DNA of 64,000 nucleotides from Bradyrhizobium hereditatis. GTDB lineage: Bacteria; Pseudomonadota; Alphaproteobacteria; Rhizobiales; Xanthobacteraceae. How positions within the stretch are numbered: the stretch's first letter is position 1; each line of letters starts with the position of its first letter. Positions 43,917 to 53,269 of the stretch are shown here, in pieces. The position numbers and the translations under genes were made by a program. The notes beneath the pieces are model-generated. The model had not been told where the DNA came from, made no database searches, and saw nothing but the letters and a program-made list of their open reading frames with translations. The stretch spans positions 930,001-994,000 of the forward strand of contig NZ_JAGKJK010000001.1 of assembly GCF_020329435.1 (NCBI RefSeq), written 5' to 3'.

Positions 43917-46900
43917 TTGACCGCCGGCAGCGCGCCTTGCGATAGCAGGCCGAGCCCCTTGGAATAGCGCGGGTCGATCGGCCGCTTTGCTTGCGGCCCA
44001 TAGAACAATTCCGTTGCCTTCCGCGCCGCGTTCTTTTCCGCGACCTTGGCCGCCCCCTTGTCGACCGCAAACGCGATCGCCGCGCCAGGAAGCCCGCCGC
44101 CGGAGAAGCCGAGCAGCGGCAGCAACGAAGCCCGCGCGCCGTTCGCGATCTTCGCCAGCATCGGAGCCGTTCCGCTTGGGTTTGTCGTCCCCTTAACCGG
44201 GATCATCTGTTTGTAGACGCTCGCAAGCTGGCTCATCAGCTCCAATTCGCGAGCCGAGAACAGCACCTTGGACAGTTGCGCGCCGCTCCCGTTCAGGAAT
44301 TCGTGCAGCCGTTGCGACAAGGCTTGAGCCTCGAACGGAATTTTGCCCTCGCCGGCGTTCGTCAGCTTCTCCCACACGCCTTGACGGAGCGCCGTCCAGC
44401 CCTCCGGCGAAAGCCGCTTTTTCAGATCCGCGGCGATCAGCGGCGCATTGACGCCGCTTCCCTTGCCGGTCGCGCCCATCAAATCGTTGATGATCTTGTT
44501 GGCAGACGCCGGCGGCGAACCGTCCGCGCCGCTGTAGCGGCGAACAGCGGCCGCGGCCGCGCCAGGTTCAACCGCTTCCGGCGTTGCGACGTTGCGAAGC
44601 CGATCGGCATAGCGCACGAGTTGGGCGCGTTCTGCCTGGTCGAACACGGTATGAGCCAGCATCCGGCCCTTTGTGCCGTTCAGGAATTCATCAATGCGCG
44701 TCGCCACCGCGGCCGGCTCGCCGTCCGTCAGATGCGCGAAAATCCCCTGTTTGTAGGTCGCGAACTCATCCGAGTTTCGGCCGAAAATCCGCTCTATCCG
44801 TTGCGCGATTTGCACCGGCATTTGCCCGCCCGGCGCCGAGCCGGAGCCATAGGCGAGCTTTACGATTTCGTCCGGCGTTGCCCGCGTGTCGGAGAATTTC
44901 CCCAGGATTTTTTCAACGGCCGCCCCGATCGTGTCGCCGGCGCCGCGCTTGGCGAACTTCTGTTTGTAGTCGGCAAAGGCCGCCCGCGCTTCCTCCTGCA
45001 TCCGGAGCACCGCCGGGCCGTCGCCAGCGAATTTGCCATCAGCGACCATTTGCCGAACGCGTGCGTCGAAGGCGTCCTGGATCGCCTCGAGCGCGTGGAG
45101 ATCCGCGCCCGAGCCGCCCGCCATCATTGCGCGCCGCGCGTCACCGTACAGCGTCGAGAGCTGCTTTCGCACCTGTTCAACGTCGCGCATGGTGAAGCCG
45201 GAGCCGGCCGCCGGCGCTTCCGCCGCCGGCGCCGCGGGCCGATCGCCGGGGAAGTCGGAGGCGCGCGGCACCGCGTTATCTTCCATTTCCAGTTGGCGAA
45301 AGGCCCGCTCTACCGCGTCGTCGGCAGAAGCGCCCTCATCCGCCATCAATTTAACGGCGCGCTGCCTCACGTCGCTGCCAAGTTCACCGTAGCCGGCGGC
45401 GTTCAAGTCCTCTTCAATGCCGCGCATGTGCGCGTCGAATTCGTGTTGCTCGCGCTCCGAACGCGCGCGGGCCTCGCGCTTGCCAACGTGGCCTTCGAAG
45501 CCGGCCGGGAAACGCTTTTGGCCGCGCATTTCCGCGTCGATCGCGTCGAGCAGATCGTTGACGGTCGACGTTCCGTTGTGGTTTCCGTGCAGATAGCCGG
45601 CTTCCTCCGCCGCCTCGCGCGCATAATCGAGCGGCCAGCCGCCTTGCCGAACCAGCTTGCGACGCCCGACGCCCTCAACGTTGACCGTGTGGCCGAGCCC
45701 GCCGATCGCCTCTAGTTCGGCATCCGGCCCAAGGCCGCCCTTTGAGGCGAGGAATTCGAGCAGGCTTTGCGCCTTTGGCGCCGCAGGAGCCGGCGCCGGC
45801 GCAGCCGCCGCCTTTTGCCGATCGTAAGCCGCTGCAACGTCATCGCCGAACTTCGCGCGAATGTCCGCGAGGTTTCGCGCGTGCTCATCGGCCGCGGCCG
45901 CCGGAGCGCCAGGAACGGCCGGCGCCGGCCGTGCGCCAGGACCGACCGCGTTCAGATTGTGGTCAATGACTTGCAGCGCGTGCAGCGACTTCGGAGTGTT
46001 GACGGCATCCAGCGACACCGGGTTTTCACCGGCGCGCAATGCGGCGTCGACATCGTTACGGAAGCCCGCCGCAGAGCCCGGCGCGAACTCGCCGGGCGCT
46101 TCCGCGACCTGCCGATACTTTCCGCGGTAGTCCGCGCGCGCCGCATTACGGGCCGCCGCAAAGCGATCCGACAGCATTTCCGCCGCGTCGACCGGAGCGG
46201 CCGCGCGAATTTGCCCGCCGCCGATCGCGCGCGCCATGTCGACGCGCTGTTGCGCCGGCGACATTTCGCCCGCGTGCACGCCGGCCGCCGAGGCTTGCCG
46301 CGCCTGTTCCGCCGCGATCAATTCCGAGGCGATCTTTTCCGCCGCGTCGTTCGGCGCGGTTCGCGCACTGGCGCCGGTCGGATCGAGCAAGGCCGCCAGA
46401 TTGTCCCGCGCCTCGCCCACCCGAGCGTCCTGCAAATCCTTGAAGCCCTGCGCTTGCACTTGCGCCGCCTCACCGCGGCCGCCGCGCAACAAAATCTGCT
46501 CTTCCGCCGACAGCGCCGGGTTTTGCGTCACCTGAGACTGTGACAACGGGATTTCGACGTCGCCGACCTTGGCGCTGGCTTGCGGCACCGGCGCCGGAGC
46601 CGGCCGTACGCGATCGGCGACCGCCGCAACCACCTTTCCGACGCCCTTTCCGACCGGGCCGGCCGCGCCGCCGACAATGCCGCCGATCGCCGCCGCCGGC
46701 GCGACGTCGTGACCGCGCACCGCCGCGTCAGCACCGGACACCGCCGCGCCCGAGATTGCGCCGCGCGTTGCCATTTCGCGCATCGTCCCGGTAATGCCGA
46801 ACGCTTTCGGAGCCGCTGCCATAACCGGCGCCATCGAAGCGACACCGCCGGCGAGCTGCGCCGCCGTGTCGACAACAGGATGTTCGGCCGAAAATTTCTT

Positions 46901-47257
46901 GTCGGCGCCTTCCTGGTCGCGGAGCGAATTCGCGTAACGCTCCTGAAACGTTTCGCCCTTCAATTGATCTTCCGGAGCGAAGAAGCGGTTGAGCGCCGGC
47001 GCGAGCGCCGCGTTCGTCGCGGCATCCAGCTTATTCAAGAGCCCGCCGACGATCGGAACGCCGGTCGCGGCCGAGCGCACAACGTTGTTGACCGTCACCG
47101 GCGCCGCTTCCGGAGCCGGAGCAGCCGCCGGCGCCGCCGGCTTGGCGCCGATCGAGGCCGCGATTTCTTCGACGGTCGCGTTTTGCTGGTCCGGCGAGAG
47201 CTTCAAGAACTCATCGCCGACCGTCACCGATTTATCGCCGATCGTAAGAACGGGCAT
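43898..47257 (-). CDS. very large internal virion/ejection-type protein
   Basis: A 1119-residue protein without recognised catalytic motif. It begins MPVLTIGDKSVTVGDEFLKL, then an Ala/Pro-rich linker, several Gly/Ala-rich amphipathic stretches around residues 60-220 (GGVASMAPVMAAAPKAFG and others), and a long, mostly helical region. Size, composition and position between hub and transglycosylase fit the large DNA-ejection proteins of short-tailed phages, which insert into the host envelope. The function is inferred from context. Confidence 0.75.
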   Translation of the reverse strand: MPVLTIGDKSVTVGDEFLKLSPDQQNATVEEIAASIGAKPAAPAAAPAPEAAPVTVNNVVRSAATGVPIVGGLLNKLDAATNAALAPALNRFFAPEDQLKGETFQERYANSLRDQEGADKKFSAEHPVVDTAAQLAGGVASMAPVMAAAPKAFGITGTMREMATRGAISGAAVSGADAAVRGHDVAPAAAIGGIVGGAAGPVGKGVGKVVAAVADRVRPAPAPVPQASAKVGDVEIPLSQSQVTQNPALSAEEQILLRGGRGEAAQVQAQGFKDLQDARVGEARDNLAALLDPTGASARTAPNDAAEKIASELIAAEQARQASAAGVHAGEMSPAQQRVDMARAIGGGQIRAAAPVDAAEMLSDRFAAARNAARADYRGKYRQVAEAPGEFAPGSAAGFRNDVDAALRAGENPVSLDAVNTPKSLHALQVIDHNLNAVGPGARPAPAVPGAPAAAADEHARNLADIRAKFGDDVAAAYDRQKAAAAPAPAPAAPKAQSLLEFLASKGGLGPDAELEAIGGLGHTVNVEGVGRRKLVRQGGWPLDYAREAAEEAGYLHGNHNGTSTVNDLLDAIDAEMRGQKRFPAGFEGHVGKREARARSEREQHEFDAHMRGIEEDLNAAGYGELGSDVRQRAVKLMADEGASADDAVERAFRQLEMEDNAVPRASDFPGDRPAAPAAEAPAAGSGFTMRDVEQVRKQLSTLYGDARRAMMAGGSGADLHALEAIQDAFDARVRQMVADGKFAGDGPAVLRMQEEARAAFADYKQKFAKRGAGDTIGAAVEKILGKFSDTRATPDEIVKLAYGSGSAPGGQMPVQIAQRIERIFGRNSDEFATYKQGIFAHLTDGEPAAVATRIDEFLNGTKGRMLAHTVFDQAERAQLVRYADRLRNVATPEAVEPGAAAAAVRRYSGADGSPPASANKIINDLMGATGKGSGVNAPLIAADLKKRLSPEGWTALRQGVWEKLTNAGEGKIPFEAQALSQRLHEFLNGSGAQLSKVLFSARELELMSQLASVYKQMIPVKGTTNPSGTAPMLAKIANGARASLLPLLGFSGGGLPGAAIAFAVDKGAAKVAEKNAARKATELFYGPQAKRPIDPRYSKGLGLLSQGALPAVNQGRGR

Positions 47258-48931
47258 TTATTGAACGCTCCAAGTAATGCCGCTGGACGTCTTGCCGGTT
47301 GCCGCGCCAGCCGTGGGCGGCTTGAAGCCGGGGCCCGCCTCGCGCCTCATTGTCTCAATCAAATTCGCGCGCAGAGCGGCCTTTTGCCGGACGACTTCCG
47401 GACCCTCGCCAGGCTGCGGGAAGAAGGTTTTTTCGGCGCGCACATATTCGGGCGTGCCGATCGCCGCGCCGGAGACGTCGCGAAGATGCGCGCCAATGAA
47501 CGCTTCCTTTGCCGCCTTGTATTTCTGATATTCGGGCGATTGCAGATAGGCGCCGCCCATCGGCAAATTGTCAGTGAGCCGGCCCCAGACGTTTTGCCCC
47601 TGAGCTTCAACGTTCTTGATGACCTTTTCAGCGTCCGTCGCGATCGTGGTGAACTTGCCGGCTTTGCCCTGCGCTTCCGTGCCCTTGCCGGTTGCCGCGT
47701 CCGCGTTCGCTTCGGTAATTCGCTTGATGAACGCCTTGCGATCAACGCCCGGCGGGATCTGTATCCGCTCCCCGCCCGGCCCGGTCACAAAATCGCCCGC
47801 GCTCGAGCCGGAGCCGCCCGCGGCCGCGCCCTGGATCGGCCGCAACGTGCCGTCGACCTGGTTCTGTTGCATGAACGTCTTGCGGCCTTGATCGTCCTCG
47901 CCGGTCTGCACGACGGTCCAGCGGTCTTTGCCGTAATAGTTATCAATCAACGCTTTCATCAGCGCCGGATTGTAGCGCGCGGCCTGCACTTCCTCCGGCG
48001 TGGCACCCTTCGCCAGCAGCGCGCGCGCCGACATGCTGTTTTGCTCCGCCGCGATCGAGCTGGGATCCGTGTTTTGTCCGGTCACGAGCGCGCCGAGGCC
48101 GCCCATAAGCGCGCCGATCGGACCGGCCGACATATTGCCCATAAAACCGCGCGTGGCCTTCATCAGCCGATCGCCAGCACCGCCGCCGTTGCCGGCAAGA
48201 GAGAACGGCGCCGGAGAAGAAGGCGCGCCACGAGCCACGGCAGGCGCGGCAGAAGGCGCCGCGGCCGGTTCGGCCGGAGCACCGCCGCGAAATGCCGGCA
48301 TCTGATAATCGCCCACCGGAATGAAATCGTCCGGCGCGCGGTCGCGGTTCACCGACGAAACTTCCGTCGACCGCGGCGCAGGCTGTTGCGTCACCGGGCC
48401 GGCAGCGAACGGCACCGGCCTTGCTCCGCCGGCGAACGGCGAAGGCGCGGGAGCCGGCGCGATATCGGCCGGGCTAACGTTCATCGAGCCAGGACCGGCG
48501 AAACCGAACGGCACAGCACCGGCGCCGAACGGAGCCGGCGCCGCTTCCGGCGCCGGAGCGTGCGAGGCAGCGCGGAAACGCCGCGCCAGGACCGACGCGG
48601 CCGCCTCGCGGGCCTGTTGCGCCTGGTCCGCTTCCGCGTTCAGCGAAGATGGATAGAGCGCGCCCCACGAAGCCGGGATATTCGCCGCCGTAGTCGGCGC
48701 CGGATCGGGCTTCGACAGGCCGGGACCGTTCGAAACCGGCCCGCCTGCCGTCATCGGGTCGCCGCCCTGCGGATACACCACCGGGAGCGGAGCTCCGCGC
48801 GGGCCGGCCGGCCACGCTGCGTTGTCAAACGGGCTCGCCTGATTTGCGTCCGTGATCGGAAGCCGATCGGGATAAAGCAGGCTCCAAGGCCCGCCGGCTT
48901 GCCCCGTCAGAAGATCAAGAATGCCCGCCAT
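47258..48931 (-). CDS. internal virion protein, Ala/Pro/Gly-rich
   Basis: A 557-residue protein with no recognised domain. Residues 1-330 are Pro/Ala/Gly-rich and probably flexible. The part after residue 360 is helical, with EAQGKAGKFTTIATDAEKVI and YKAAKEAFIGAHLRDVSGAA, resembling a repeated virion-assembly region in related phages. Starts right after the next gene's stop. Proposed second ejection protein by position. Confidence 0.7.
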   Translation of the reverse strand: MAGILDLLTGQAGGPWSLLYPDRLPITDANQASPFDNAAWPAGPRGAPLPVVYPQGGDPMTAGGPVSNGPGLSKPDPAPTTAANIPASWGALYPSSLNAEADQAQQAREAAASVLARRFRAASHAPAPEAAPAPFGAGAVPFGFAGPGSMNVSPADIAPAPAPSPFAGGARPVPFAAGPVTQQPAPRSTEVSSVNRDRAPDDFIPVGDYQMPAFRGGAPAEPAAAPSAAPAVARGAPSSPAPFSLAGNGGGAGDRLMKATRGFMGNMSAGPIGALMGGLGALVTGQNTDPSSIAAEQNSMSARALLAKGATPEEVQAARYNPALMKALIDNYYGKDRWTVVQTGEDDQGRKTFMQQNQVDGTLRPIQGAAAGGSGSSAGDFVTGPGGERIQIPPGVDRKAFIKRITEANADAATGKGTEAQGKAGKFTTIATDAEKVIKNVEAQGQNVWGRLTDNLPMGGAYLQSPEYQKYKAAKEAFIGAHLRDVSGAAIGTPEYVRAEKTFFPQPGEGPEVVRQKAALRANLIETMRREAGPGFKPPTAGAATGKTSSGITWSVQ

Positions 48932-49804
48932 TTAAGACGCTCCAAAGCTGATATTGCCCTTCGGCCACAGCGAGCCGAGGCCGCTTGCGATCAACGCGAA
49001 CTGTTGCGCGCCGCTCATCTGCGTCTCGCCTTCCGAGTGGCCGGTATTGGTGCCGAACTGCGCCGCGATCGGCGCGATTGAGCCGAGCAGTGTTGCATAT
49101 TGCGACGCCGGGATGCCGAAGCGCTGCGCTTCCGCCCGGAGAGCGGCGTTCGCGCCGTAATTGCTTGCGTCGATCGCATCGCCGGCCGTACCAACGCCAC
49201 TGGTGAAATTCGCGTTCGCCTTGGCCTGGTTGTCGTTCAGGATGCCGTAAGTCGTATTTCCCGCGCCATAGAGCGCGGTTGCGGCGTTCATCGCGCGATC
49301 CGTGTCCGCGTTGTACTGCGCGGCGATCACTGGCGCCGTTCCCGCTGCGATGCCTCGCGCGAGCGCCTGCATGTTGCCGGGCGAGCCGTCGCGGCCGGCG
49401 GCCGCCCAGGCGCCGTTAACCTGGTCCGTGACGTCCGTTCGGATCTGGTCGAGCTGCGCTTTCAGCCCCGGATTGTTGCCGATGTTTGCGCCGCTCGCCG
49501 TCTGCCCGAGGATGCCTTTTGACAGCGTGTCGAGGTTTGCCGTAATCGCCGGGTCGTATTTGGTCGCGCCGCCGCCATTGAGTAGGCCGAGCGTTCCGGA
49601 CGTGATCGCCGGCGAAAAGGTCGCGCCCGCCTTGGCCGCGTTCGCCTCGATCGCGTCCAGCGCGCCCGACGTTTTGTAGCTCAAACCGGCCTGCGGGACC
49701 ATGCTGGTAATCCCGCTCAAAATGCCCTGCAAAGCCGGGTTCGCCGGATCATACGGCGCAAGCTGCTGCGTTTGCGTTTGCGTGGTTTTGCTAGTGCCAC
49801 CCAT
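48932..49804 (-). CDS. ejection-type/internal virion protein
   Basis: A 290-residue protein, Ala/Gly/Asn-rich, starting MGGTSKTTQTQTQQLAPYD, an opening common among phage DNA-transfer proteins. It shows regular helical patterns and no Cys. The start overlaps the preceding stop (TAATG). Likely the smallest of three consecutive ejection proteins, as in P22-like phages; inferred from order. Confidence 0.7.
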   Translation of the reverse strand: MGGTSKTTQTQTQQLAPYDPANPALQGILSGITSMVPQAGLSYKTSGALDAIEANAAKAGATFSPAITSGTLGLLNGGGATKYDPAITANLDTLSKGILGQTASGANIGNNPGLKAQLDQIRTDVTDQVNGAWAAAGRDGSPGNMQALARGIAAGTAPVIAAQYNADTDRAMNAATALYGAGNTTYGILNDNQAKANANFTSGVGTAGDAIDASNYGANAALRAEAQRFGIPASQYATLLGSIAPIAAQFGTNTGHSEGETQMSGAQQFALIASGLGSLWPKGNISFGAS

Positions 49805-50226
49805 TACAGGGCCCTCTCGAGAACGACGTTTTTCGCCTGATACTGTTTCAAGAGGCGCAGCCAGCCTTTACGGCCGAATAGCCTGATCTTCGCCGCGCCC
49901 TCGGCCTTGGCCCACCGTTCGATTGCGGCCAGATGGTCGAACCAACGCGACATATTCGAGCCGCCGCAAGCGGTGATGATGCAAACCAAGTTGCGATCTG
50001 TCCGGACAAGCTTCGCGACGAGCGCGGCTTCGATTTCGGCAACGGGCACGCCGGGGCAAGCCGCCACCCACAGCACCGCGCCGCCCTGCAAAACATCGCG
50101 CTCAAGGTCAGCGGTGTGGCTCAGATCGGTACGGAGATAGGCCGCGCGCAGCCGATCGGCGACAAGCGGCCAGATCGCGGGAACGTCTTTCGGATGAACA
50201 CAGATGAGGCTAGCCGAGGCAGACAT
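49804..50226 (-). CDS. GNAT-like phage protein
   Basis: A 140-residue protein starting MSASASLICVHPKDVP. The pattern VLWVAACPGV, VCIITACGGSN and WAKAEGAAKIRLFGRKGW ending in VVLERAL resembles acetyltransferase-fold proteins found in phage morphogenesis clusters. No clear acetyl-CoA loop is visible, so activity is doubtful. The first 17 bases overlap the next gene upstream. The ORF extension to 50358 is rejected as arginine-rich shadow. Confidence 0.65.
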   Translation of the reverse strand: MSASASLICVHPKDVPAIWPLVADRLRAAYLRTDLSHTADLERDVLQGGAVLWVAACPGVPVAEIEAALVAKLVRTDRNLVCIITACGGSNMSRWFDHLAAIERWAKAEGAAKIRLFGRKGWLRLLKQYQAKNVVLERAL

Positions 50227-50518
50227 AGAAAAAGGACCGGTCGGTTTGAGCGTTGTTCGCGTGGGTGATCGTGAACGACTGTTTCCCAACCGAGTTAATG
50301 AACGTTGTGGCGAGCGCCGCCGCGGCATTTGCCGTTCTCGGGAACAAGAAAACCGCACTCTGCGGCGCGCAGTTTTCAGCCGAAATCGTCGTGGACGTCG
50401 CGCCGGCAGCGAGCGTCACGGAGCCGGTGGCGTTCGAGCGGCCCGCCGCGAGCTGTTGCAGCGCGAGGGCATATTTCGCGAGTTCTTTTTCGTTCGTCGC
50501 CGGAAGAAAAACCGTCAT
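50210..50518 (-). CDS. hypothetical phage structural protein
   Basis: A 102-residue protein with beta-type sequence in its middle (VTLAAGATSTTISAENC) and end (QSFTITHANNAQTDRSFFY). Starts with an ATGA overlap from the hub gene. No family recognised; possibly a small tail or head accessory protein. Confidence 0.6.
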   Translation of the reverse strand: MTVFLPATNEKELAKYALALQQLAAGRSNATGSVTLAAGATSTTISAENCAPQSAVFLFPRTANAAAALATTFINSVGKQSFTITHANNAQTDRSFFYVCLG

Positions 50519-51999
50519 CGTTTACCCGTCGCTTTGAGGTCCGCCGGCTCCACCCCGTTTATGAAGGTCCACACCGCGCCGGCCGGAATTCGGCACTTGA
50601 ACCGGGAGTAGCGAGTGTCAACGCGCATGTTGCAGATGCCGGTTTTCGCGTTCACCAGGCTTTCGGAGCCGGCCGCGACAGCCTGTTGCAGGTTTTCGCG
50701 GCGCGAGGCCGAGCCGTAGACCGCCGTCGCATCCGACACCGGCCGGAAACCGACCTTCATTTTGACGCGCCGGCCGTCCGTGCCCTGCTCCGCAGTTTCC
50801 AGCGTCGCTTCCAAATTTGGACCGCGGAAGAAGTTCAGCAGATGCGAGCCGTCGAACGCGGCCAGCTCCGGCACAATCGCCGATTGAAAGCTATCGAGCG
50901 ATTGCGTCATGGCATCGAGGCTTCCGCCCGGCGCGAGCGCGTCGAGGGCTTCAAGCGTGATACCTGGTTGCGCCATGCTGAAAACGAACTCGCCGGAGAC
51001 GCGCAGCGGCGTGAAGCGGTCTAGCACCGGATCATAGCAAAGCGCTTTGTCGAACTGGTTTACCGAGCCGTTCACCGATTTGTAGAACCACAGGACGCGC
51101 GAGGAACGCGGGTCGGCGACTCCAAGGAAGAGTTGCAGGTTCGCGGCATCCAAATCCTTGAAAAAGGTCCGGTCGACCCGCTCGCGGCCGATCGGCACCG
51201 GGACGCCGCCCGGGTCGATCTTGTGAAAGCCCTTGAGCGAATAGAAAAACACCGTGGGTCCCGAGCGGATGAGGCTATAAGGCCCATACAGTCCCAGCTC
51301 TTCCGCGATTTTTTCAATCTGGAAAACGCGCGGATCGCCCGGCAAATAGATCATCCGCCGAACGACCGTATCTTGCAGCAGAACGCCACTTTCGCCGCCC
51401 GCGATGCCACGGCAAATGCCCCCGTCGACCAAATCTTGCTCGTCGCTCGAATTGATGCCGGCCGTCCAGGAATTCGGCCCGTTGACGTCATTCAGTCCGG
51501 ACCACTTAACCCGGCCGGGATTGTTCAGAAGGCCGGTCAGCACCGCGAATTTACCGACGATGCCGATATAGCGCGCCTGCGGCGGGTTGCCCGCCAGATC
51601 CGCGAATGCCGAGGACGTCGTAATGTCAAACACCTGCGGCGCGACGTTGACTTGAACCGCGATCACCAGGTTATTGAATTTTGCGAACTGCCATTGATCC
51701 GCGGTCGGGATAGCGGCGTAAGGCCCACCACCCTTGGAGACCTTCGACCATCCGTAGGTGGTGTTGTTCAGCAAGTAGAGGTCCGTCGCGGTCGCCGCGA
51801 ACACAACGACCGAACCGTCGTTCTTGTACGCGGCCAGAGCGCCGCGACATTGCAGGCCAAGCGATTGCGATATCGCAGCCAAGCTGGGGAAAGGCCCATA
51901 ACCGTCGCCGCGCGGGACTACATTTAACAGGCTTTGGCTGTTCCTCGCCTGATAGTCGGAAACGTCCGGCCGATATTCTCCAAATGGGACAATTGCCAT
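50515..51999 (-). CDS. tail hub / DNA-stabilisation protein (P22 gp10-like)
   Basis: A 494-residue, beta-rich protein of the group that closes the portal and holds packaged DNA. Visible features are an N-terminal PFGEYRPDVSDYQ and repeating propeller-like blades such as YKNDGSVVVFAAT and VLTGLLNNPGRVKWSGLND. The start at 51999 overlaps the adaptor's stop (TAATG). It follows the adaptor gene, as gp10 follows gp4 in P22-like phages. Confidence 0.75.
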   Translation of the reverse strand: MAIVPFGEYRPDVSDYQARNSQSLLNVVPRGDGYGPFPSLAAISQSLGLQCRGALAAYKNDGSVVVFAATATDLYLLNNTTYGWSKVSKGGGPYAAIPTADQWQFAKFNNLVIAVQVNVAPQVFDITTSSAFADLAGNPPQARYIGIVGKFAVLTGLLNNPGRVKWSGLNDVNGPNSWTAGINSSDEQDLVDGGICRGIAGGESGVLLQDTVVRRMIYLPGDPRVFQIEKIAEELGLYGPYSLIRSGPTVFFYSLKGFHKIDPGGVPVPIGRERVDRTFFKDLDAANLQLFLGVADPRSSRVLWFYKSVNGSVNQFDKALCYDPVLDRFTPLRVSGEFVFSMAQPGITLEALDALAPGGSLDAMTQSLDSFQSAIVPELAAFDGSHLLNFFRGPNLEATLETAEQGTDGRRVKMKVGFRPVSDATAVYGSASRRENLQQAVAAGSESLVNAKTGICNMRVDTRYSRFKCRIPAGAVWTFINGVEPADLKATGKR

Positions 52000-52631
52000 T
52001 ACCAGCACGTCCCGCGAATTCGGCCCGTCGCCGCGCGCCCCGAGGTTTTGTAGGCGAGGCGATCGGCGAGCGGCTGGATTTGAACCTGCATCCGCTGCAT
52101 GCCCTCCGTGTCCTCGATCACGTTGGTATAGAGCAGCAATTTCGCGTGGCAGCGGATCAACTGTTCAGCGTCGTTCGTCCAGGCGTTGCTATCAGTGTCG
52201 TTGACCAGCGCCGGAAGCTTGAAGTGCATGTGCGGCCGCATGGTGTAGACCGCGACCGGGACCGGCCAGAGCAATATTTGGCTATCCGTGTAGCAGTAGG
52301 CGACCGGCCGGCCGGCGCCGGTCATCGAGCCTTGCAGCCACTCGAATTCGTCCACCTCGTACTTATCGAGCTCTAACGGCCGCGTGCCGTCGAACAGGAA
52401 CAGCGTATCCAGCGAAATGATGTCCGGGATTTCGGCGAGCGCCGCGGCACCGTAAGCCACCTGCCCGATTACGGTCGAAAAGGTCTTGGAGCGCGTGACG
52501 TTGAAGTAGAGACGCAACGTTTCGTAATGGTCAACTGCGTCGCCGACCGCGCTTTTGATTTCGTCCGCCAGATCGTCGCGCGTCAGGTCCGCTGCGATCC
52601 GGTTTCGGAGGTCGAGAAACGTCTTTGCCAT
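51999..52631 (-). CDS. head-tail adaptor (P22 gp4-like)
   Basis: A 210-residue, largely helical protein starting MAKTFLDLRNRIAADLTRDD, with the motif VDHYETLRLYFNVTRSKTF that is typical of head-completion/adaptor proteins attached under the portal. The second half is mixed strand and helix. Overlaps the hub gene by a base triplet. Confidence 0.75.
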   Translation of the reverse strand: MAKTFLDLRNRIAADLTRDDLADEIKSAVGDAVDHYETLRLYFNVTRSKTFSTVIGQVAYGAAALAEIPDIISLDTLFLFDGTRPLELDKYEVDEFEWLQGSMTGAGRPVAYCYTDSQILLWPVPVAVYTMRPHMHFKLPALVNDTDSNAWTNDAEQLIRCHAKLLLYTNVIEDTEGMQRMQVQIQPLADRLAYKTSGRAATGRIRGTCW

Positions 52632-52755
52632 CTGCCACCGTCACAGCCGGAGAAGCGAGCGCCAGCGCGGCTTCCGTCGCCAGCATATGGACGGAAGGCG
52701 GCGCCGGTTGCTCGAGAACCAGCGCCGCCCCCGCGAAGTGCAGCCAGATATCCAC
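52531..52755 (-). CDS. small hypothetical phage protein
   Basis: A 74-residue frame starting MDIWLHFAGAALVLEQPA just after the decoration-type gene. The last 33 codons overlap the adaptor gene in another frame and turn Arg-rich, so the true protein may be unimportant or its end extended by chance. No family recognised. Confidence 0.4.
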   Translation of the reverse strand: MDIWLHFAGAALVLEQPAPPSVHMLATEAALALASPAVTVADGKDVSRPPKPDRSGPDARRSGGRNQKRGRRRS

Positions 52756-52760
52756 CGGCG

Positions 52761-53177
52761 TTACAGGTCGTTGTCGACCACGTATTTGACGATGACGGTG
52801 GCCTTGCCCGCGGTCGCGGCGGTGCCGGTCTGAGTGTACTTCACGTACACGTCGGTATCGGCGGCCAGCGGGCCGAGGAAGGTCGACGTCGGCTTGATGT
52901 TCTGCGTCAGGCCCGTGGCGGTTTCGTCGACGTCACCGGCGGCCACGATTTCATTGAAATTCGTGCCGCCGCCGACAGTGAGAACGTTCGTGGTACCCGC
53001 GTTGAACGCGGTAGCGTTGTGAACGTCGGTGCCGACGATGATCGCGCCTTTCGGCAAGGTCTGCTTTTTGACGCCGGCGGCAATGCCGGCATCGTTGTAG
53101 TTCACCAGGAAGCGCAGATAGTGAACCTGCTGCTCCCGGTACTGCCGGGCGGAAGTGCCTTTGGTGTTGGTCGCCAT
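52761..53177 (-). CDS. capsid-associated (decoration-like) protein
   Basis: A 138-residue protein, beta-rich and Thr/Val/Gly-rich, for example LPKGAIIVGTDVHNATAF and TDVYVKYTQTGTAATAGK. It follows the major capsid gene, separated by a strong hairpin. The composition fits a capsid-surface decoration protein. No known family identified. Confidence 0.65.
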   Translation of the reverse strand: MATNTKGTSARQYREQQVHYLRFLVNYNDAGIAAGVKKQTLPKGAIIVGTDVHNATAFNAGTTNVLTVGGGTNFNEIVAAGDVDETATGLTQNIKPTSTFLGPLAADTDVYVKYTQTGTAATAGKATVIVKYVVDNDL

Positions 53178-53208
53178 TTTTTGCCTCTTCGTAGCTTTTG
53201 AGAGGCCG

Positions 53209-53233
53209 CCCGCGAAGCGCCTTGCTTCGCGGG
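53209..53233. other. perfect 10-bp hairpin between capsid and decoration genes
   Basis: CCCGCGAAGC-GCCTT-GCTTCGCGGG. It has no U-tract, so it is more likely an mRNA-stabilising or processing structure after the capsid gene than a terminator. Confidence 0.6.
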
Positions 53234-53269
53234 ACTTACGCCCTCACGGTTTCAGGGACGGTTGAGGGC

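Noticed and set aside
43991..45715. 574-codon rightward open frame
   Set aside because: Antisense to the 1119-residue phage protein, with Arg/His-rich composition typical of shadows.
46580..49081. 833-codon rightward open frame
   Set aside because: Arg-rich antisense shadow of three phage virion genes; high GC keeps the frame open. No ribosome site or domain.
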